NCBI GenBank assembly: GCA_015654715.1
Contig: JAATGK010000442.1
Span: 1 to 8,202 of the forward strand
Source: Alphaproteobacteria bacterium
Lineage (GTDB): Bacteria > Pseudomonadota > Alphaproteobacteria > Micropepsales > Micropepsaceae
Length of the DNA stretch: 8,202 nt
Reading direction: 5' to 3'
This document shows positions 5,065 to 8,202 of the stretch, in pieces (position 1 is the stretch's first letter; each line of letters opens with the position of its first letter). The notes under the pieces are model-generated. The model ran no database searches. It saw nothing but the letters and a program-made list of their open reading frames with translations, and was not told the DNA's origin. Position numbers and translations under genes: made by a program.

Positions 5065-6288
5065 TCACAGATGCAGGACGCGCCGCAGCGCTTCGATCAC
5101 GCGCGCGACGTCGCTGATCGCCATCGCGGCGAAGAACGGCAGGCTGAGCACGCGCGCATAATAACGGTCGGCACCGGGCAGATCGAGCCGGCCGTAACGT
5201 TCCGCGTAATAGCGCTGACGGTGGACCGGATAGTAATGCACCTGCGTGCCGATACCTTCCGCGTGCAGCCGCGCCATCACGTCGGCTCTCGTCTGTCCGC
5301 AGGCGTTGAAGTCGATCAGCACGGGATAAAGATGCAGTGTCGGATTGCAGTCGGTGTGCGCCACCGGCTTCAAGACCGGGGCAAGCGGTGCCAGCAGCGC
5401 ATCGTAGGCGGCGGCAAGCGCCCGCCGGCGGGCCGAAAAGCGCGTCAACTTCGAAAGCTGCGACAGGCCCAAGGCGCATTGGATGTCGGTGGCGCGCCAG
5501 TTGAAGCCCGGCTCGACCAGTTCGTAATACCAAGGATTGGCGCCACCCAGATGATCGAAGGCGTCCTGTTCGGTTTGGAACGCGGCCGCGTCGCGCGTCA
5601 TGCCGTGGTTGCGATGAAGCCGCAAGGCCTCGGCCAGCTTGGGATCGTTGGTGGTGACGGCGCCGCCTTCGCCCATGGTCACGGTCTTGACTGGATGAAA
5701 CGAGAAGACGGTCATGTCGGAAAGCGCATTCTCGCCCACCAGTTTCTCGGCGCCGCCAAGGCGGTAACTGGTGCCGAGGGCGTGACAGCCGTCATCGACG
5801 ATCACAAGGCCGTGGCGCCGTGCAATCTCGTGGATCGCTTCGACTGCGCCGCATTGGCCATTAAGATGAACGTTGAACACCGCGTTGGCGCGGCCGGCGC
5901 GCGCAATCGCGTTTTCAAGATCCTCGGCGCGCATCAGGCCCGAACTCGGGTCGACGTCGGCAAATACGATTTCGGCGCCGGCAAGATGCGGCGCGGAGGC
6001 GGTGGCCAGAAAGGTGAGCGACGGCACAACCACTTTGCTGCCGGCGCCCAAGCCTAGCGCTTTCGCCGCGATATAGAGCGCCGCGGTGCCGTTCGAGCAC
6101 ACCACGGCATGGTCCGCGCGCACGGCCGCGGCCAGCGCGGCTTCGAACCGCGGAATCAGGGGGCCGGTGGTGAGATAGTCGCTGCGCAAGGCGGCGACGA
6201 CCGCCGCGATGTCGTCATCCTCGATGGTCTGCCGCCCATAGGGAAGGAACGACGGCGTTCCATCGGCTTGGGGCAGTGACGCGGTCAT
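5065..6288 (-). CDS. pseC: PseC-type UDP-sugar C4 aminotransferase
   Basis: This 407-residue PLP enzyme belongs to the DegT/DnrJ/EryC1 family. The likely reaction moves an amino group from glutamate to the 4-keto sugar made by PseB, giving UDP-4-amino-4,6-dideoxy-N-acetyl-beta-L-altrosamine, step two of pseudaminic acid synthesis. Visible landmarks are 'CSNGTAAL' (64-71, cofactor phosphate binding), 'PSLTFLATASA' (89-99), 'VDDGCHALG' (164-172) with the Asp that contacts the pyridine nitrogen, and 'FSFHPVKTVTMGEGG' (195-209) with Lys201 as the predicted Schiff-base lysine. Length is close to the usual 380-400. It is the last gene of the minus-strand operon, and its ATG overlaps the pseB stop as ATGA. 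Caulobacter FlmB is the matching flagellin-modification enzyme. DegT enzymes for other amino sugars look alike, but the PseB partner favours PseC. Confidence 0.88.
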   Translation of the reverse strand: MTASLPQADGTPSFLPYGRQTIEDDDIAAVVAALRSDYLTTGPLIPRFEAALAAAVRADHAVVCSNGTAALYIAAKALGLGAGSKVVVPSLTFLATASAPHLAGAEIVFADVDPSSGLMRAEDLENAIARAGRANAVFNVHLNGQCGAVEAIHEIARRHGLVIVDDGCHALGTSYRLGGAEKLVGENALSDMTVFSFHPVKTVTMGEGGAVTTNDPKLAEALRLHRNHGMTRDAAAFQTEQDAFDHLGGANPWYYELVEPGFNWRATDIQCALGLSQLSKLTRFSARRRALAAAYDALLAPLAPVLKPVAHTDCNPTLHLYPVLIDFNACGQTRADVMARLHAEGIGTQVHYYPVHRQRYYAERYGRLDLPGADRYYARVLSLPFFAAMAISDVARVIEALRRVLHL

Positions 6289-7397
6289 GCGTAGGCCTGT
6301 ACCAGAAGCTGTTGCAGGCCGCGGGCGTCAAGCTGTTCGGGATTGCTGTCGCTCGAATAGGCGAAACCCTCCGCCACCGGCTGGGCGCCGCGATTGAGAT
6401 AGGCGTCGCGCAGGTCGGCGGCGAAACTCGCCAGAATCACATAGCGGTCGTCGAGTTCCAGCGTCCAATGCGAATCGTCGGCCGGGATCATGGTCTCGTG
6501 TAGCTTTTCGCCGGGGCGGATGCCGACGATCTTCTGCGGCAGATGCGGGCCCATCAGCGTGGCCAGGCCGGTAATGGTGGTGGACGGAATCTTGGGCACG
6601 AAAATCTCGCCGCCCTTTGCCATTTCCATCGACGACAAAACCAAGTTCACGCCTTGCGTCAGGGTGATCCAGAAGCGGGTCATGCGCGCGTCGGTGACCG
6701 GCAGTTCGAGGGCGCCAGAATCCGCAAGCTGCTTGAAGAAGGGAACCACCGAGCCGCGCGAGCCGAACACGTTGCCGTAGCGCACGACCGCGAAGCGGGT
6801 GCCGTCGGCACCGGCCAGATTGTTGGCGGCGACGAAGATCTTGTCGGAGGCGAGTTTCGAGGCGCCGTACAAATTGACCGGATTGGCCGCTTTGTCGGTG
6901 GAAAGCGCGATCACTTTCTTCACATTGTTGCGCAGCGCGGCGTAGACGACGTTTTCGGCGCCCAACACGTTGGTGCGGATGCATTCGAACGGATTGTACT
7001 CGGCAGCGGGAACCTGCTTCAGCGCCGCGGCATGGACGACGTAATCGACCTTGCTCATTGCCAGTTCGAGGCGGTCGCGATCGCGCCCGTCGCCGATGAA
7101 GAAGCGCATGCATTTGTGTTGCTCGTGCGGGAAGCGCTGCTGCATTTCGTATTGCTTGAGCTCGTCGCGCGAATAGATGATCAGGCGGCGGGGCTTGTAT
7201 TGGGCCAGCACCGTCTTGACGAAGTGGTTGCCGAACGACCCGGTGCCGCCGGTGACCAGCACATCCTTGTCGTTGAGATCGAGCCAAGGCTGCGAGAAAT
7301 CGCGCAGCTCGGTGTGCAGGGTTTCGCCGTCGGCGTTGGTGCCGCCATCAAGAAAGATCTTCTTTGCCCGCTGGGCCATGGGACTACCGTTGATCAT
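6285..7397 (-). CDS. pseB: PseB-type UDP-GlcNAc 4,6-dehydratase (inverting)
   Basis: This 370-residue enzyme is an extended short-chain dehydrogenase/reductase of the polysaccharide biosynthesis type. It would convert UDP-GlcNAc to the 4-keto-6-deoxy-L-arabino sugar, the first step to pseudaminic acid. It shows the NADP-binding 'TGGTGSFG' (49-56), 'YSRDELKQYEMQQRF' (75-89), 'HAAALKQVPAAEYNP' (122-136), 'STDKA' (166-170) with Asp168 and Lys169, and the Tyr177-x3-Lys181 pair in 'NLYGASK', matching the PseB/FlaA1 active site. The Rossmann core starts near residue 42, so the first 40 or so residues are an extension compared with typical PseB of about 330. No good ribosome site precedes ATG 7397 or the second Met (7379), leaving the start uncertain. 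Caulobacter FlmA is the counterpart. Confidence 0.92.
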   Translation of the reverse strand: MINGSPMAQRAKKIFLDGGTNADGETLHTELRDFSQPWLDLNDKDVLVTGGTGSFGNHFVKTVLAQYKPRRLIIYSRDELKQYEMQQRFPHEQHKCMRFFIGDGRDRDRLELAMSKVDYVVHAAALKQVPAAEYNPFECIRTNVLGAENVVYAALRNNVKKVIALSTDKAANPVNLYGASKLASDKIFVAANNLAGADGTRFAVVRYGNVFGSRGSVVPFFKQLADSGALELPVTDARMTRFWITLTQGVNLVLSSMEMAKGGEIFVPKIPSTTITGLATLMGPHLPQKIVGIRPGEKLHETMIPADDSHWTLELDDRYVILASFAADLRDAYLNRGAQPVAEGFAYSSDSNPEQLDARGLQQLLVQAYA

Positions 7398-7424
7398 GTC
7401 GATGCCAATCGTTGCAGAACGCGG

Positions 7425-7439
7425 TTAACAAGTGGCTTA
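7425..7439. promoter_or_regulatory. CtrA-box-like TTAA-N7-CTTA near pseB
   Basis: TTAA at 7425-7428, seven bases, then CTTA at 7436-7439 match the TTAA-N7-TTAA binding site of the alphaproteobacterial cell-cycle regulator CtrA except at one base. The site lies in the 39-bp gap before pseB and runs into the stop codon of the upstream gene. A chance match in a single short motif is quite possible. Confidence 0.25.
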
Positions 7440-8202
7440 TGGAAAGCAAGCGTTTATACGAAAACGGAACCGCCGGGGTCCCGCCTGAAGGGGGAAGGGC
7501 TTGCGCGTGTCGTCAAGTTCGAGGGCGGACAGGGCAAACTGGCAGAAGATGCCGCCGCGAAGACGGCGGTGGGTGAGAAGGCCCAGAAGCGGCGCCGTGG
7601 CGCGGTCGGCAGTGACGCGGATGCGGCGGCAGCCGTCGCCGATTTCGGCCCAGCCTTCGGTCATTCCGAGGCCATGCGAAGCGGAAACCAGGAACGACAC
7701 CGGGGTGCCGTGCTCGACCGTCTCGCCGGCCAGCGTAAAAGTTTCCGATTCCTTACCGCCATTATGGGTCGTTAACGAAAGGCCGTCCCAGTCGAAGGCG
7801 TCGGGCAGCAGCGTGACGTGGCCGAGCCGGAGCGAGCCTTTGCCCCAATCGTCCCAATGAAAGGCGATGTCGAAATCGATTTGCGGCTTGTCGCCACGAA
7901 ATCGCATCGTCTTCTCGATCGGGCCTTTGGGCGTGTCGATGCGGGCAAAGGCCAGGGTATCGCCGTCCTCTTGCCAGACTTGAGCGCGGCCCCATTCGAG
8001 GTCGGTGACTTTGTGCTCGCCGGGCGCTTCGAACACGGCATTGCCGGTGTACCAATCGGCTTGCAAGGCGATGTCGTCGAAGGTGCCGTGCGGCAGCATG
8101 CCGATCAGTGGCGCGCCGCCGTTGAAGCCGACCTGCGACAGCGCCAATCCCCGTCGGCGGTCGAGCCGCGCTTGAACGGATGGCGTGGCGATGTCGATCA
8201 TC
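7437..8202 (-). CDS. Unidentified protein, incomplete at window edge; possible sugar-active enzyme C-terminal domain
   Basis: At least 254 residues are visible. The frame is still open at base 8202, so the Met at 8201 may be internal and the true start cannot be judged. The sequence is strand-rich with many aromatic and acidic residues ('PLIGMLPHGTFDDIALQADW', then 'YTGNAVFEAPGEHKVTDLEW', 31-70; 'FDIAFHWDDWGKGSLRLGHV', 110-129), no membrane segment and no clear catalytic motif. It suggests a beta-sandwich such as the C-terminal domain of a glycoside hydrolase or other polysaccharide-active protein; this is an impression, not an identification. It is not PseF, PseG, PseH or PseI as I know them. 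It lies 39 bp upstream of pseB on the same strand, so it is probably co-transcribed with pseB-pseC and may act on the same glycan. Confidence 0.6.
   Translation of the reverse strand, partial: MIDIATPSVQARLDRRRGLALSQVGFNGGAPLIGMLPHGTFDDIALQADWYTGNAVFEAPGEHKVTDLEWGRAQVWQEDGDTLAFARIDTPKGPIEKTMRFRGDKPQIDFDIAFHWDDWGKGSLRLGHVTLLPDAFDWDGLSLTTHNGGKESETFTLAGETVEHGTPVSFLVSASHGLGMTEGWAEIGDGCRRIRVTADRATAPLLGLLTHRRLRGGIFCQFALSALELDDTRKPFPLQAGPRRFRFRINACFP

Noticed and set aside
4951..6057. Long plus-strand open frame (368 codons) opposite pseC
   Set aside because: It is antisense to a well-supported DegT-family enzyme, and its translation is rich in Arg, Gly, Ala and His with no family features. Long antisense frames are common in high-GC coding DNA.
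6543..7775. Long plus-strand open frame (410 codons) opposite pseB and the right-edge gene
   Set aside because: It spans two real minus-strand genes and their 39-bp gap, has low-complexity composition and no recognisable domain. It is a GC-driven shadow frame.

Overview
The window is a compact flagellin locus from an alphaproteobacterium. The lineage call rests on three things seen together: adjacent flbT and flaF genes, which are essentially alphaproteobacterial; tandem minimal flagellins of about 275 residues with no outer D2/D3 domains; and a TPR-glycosyltransferase that looks like Caulobacter FlmG. The high GC content and sigma-54 flagellin promoters fit. The genus cannot be fixed from the sequence.

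Layout from left to right. A CAG-repeat tract at the left edge may be the end of a convergent gene. The minus-strand gene at 29-1786 encodes a TPR plus glycosyltransferase-fold protein, called FlmG-like. A 139-bp divergent intergenic region separates it from flbT (1926-2351) and flaF (2311-2661) on the plus strand, which overlap by 41 nt and end at a strong terminator with a GCAA tetraloop. Two paralogous flagellin genes follow (2893-3717 and 4073-4900), about 80% identical by hand alignment. Each has its own sigma-54 promoter, an mRNA leader hairpin and a terminator. The second also has a dense upstream array of CGGCAA half-sites resembling the Caulobacter FlbD/ftr enhancer. A bidirectional terminator near 5005-5044 separates the flagellins from a convergent minus-strand operon: an incomplete gene of unknown function running off the right edge (7437-8202), then pseB (6285-7397), then pseC (5065-6288), the last two joined by an ATGA overlap.

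How the genes fit together. PseB and PseC would carry out the first two steps of CMP-pseudaminic acid synthesis (dehydration/epimerisation of UDP-GlcNAc, then C4 transamination). FlmG would use its TPR half to bind flagellin and its C-terminal half to transfer the sugar. The two flagellins are the likely acceptors. FlbT and FlaF would tune flagellin translation and export after hook assembly. The window thus holds acceptor, transferase, part of the donor pathway and post-transcriptional control within 8 kb. The later donor-pathway genes (pseH, pseG, pseI, pseF) are not here.

The most interesting signals are the half-site array upstream of flagellin 2, the unequal regulatory DNA of the two flagellins, and the unidentified gene linked to pseB. 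The system as a whole resembles the known Caulobacter flagellin glycosylation machinery and is not wholly new.
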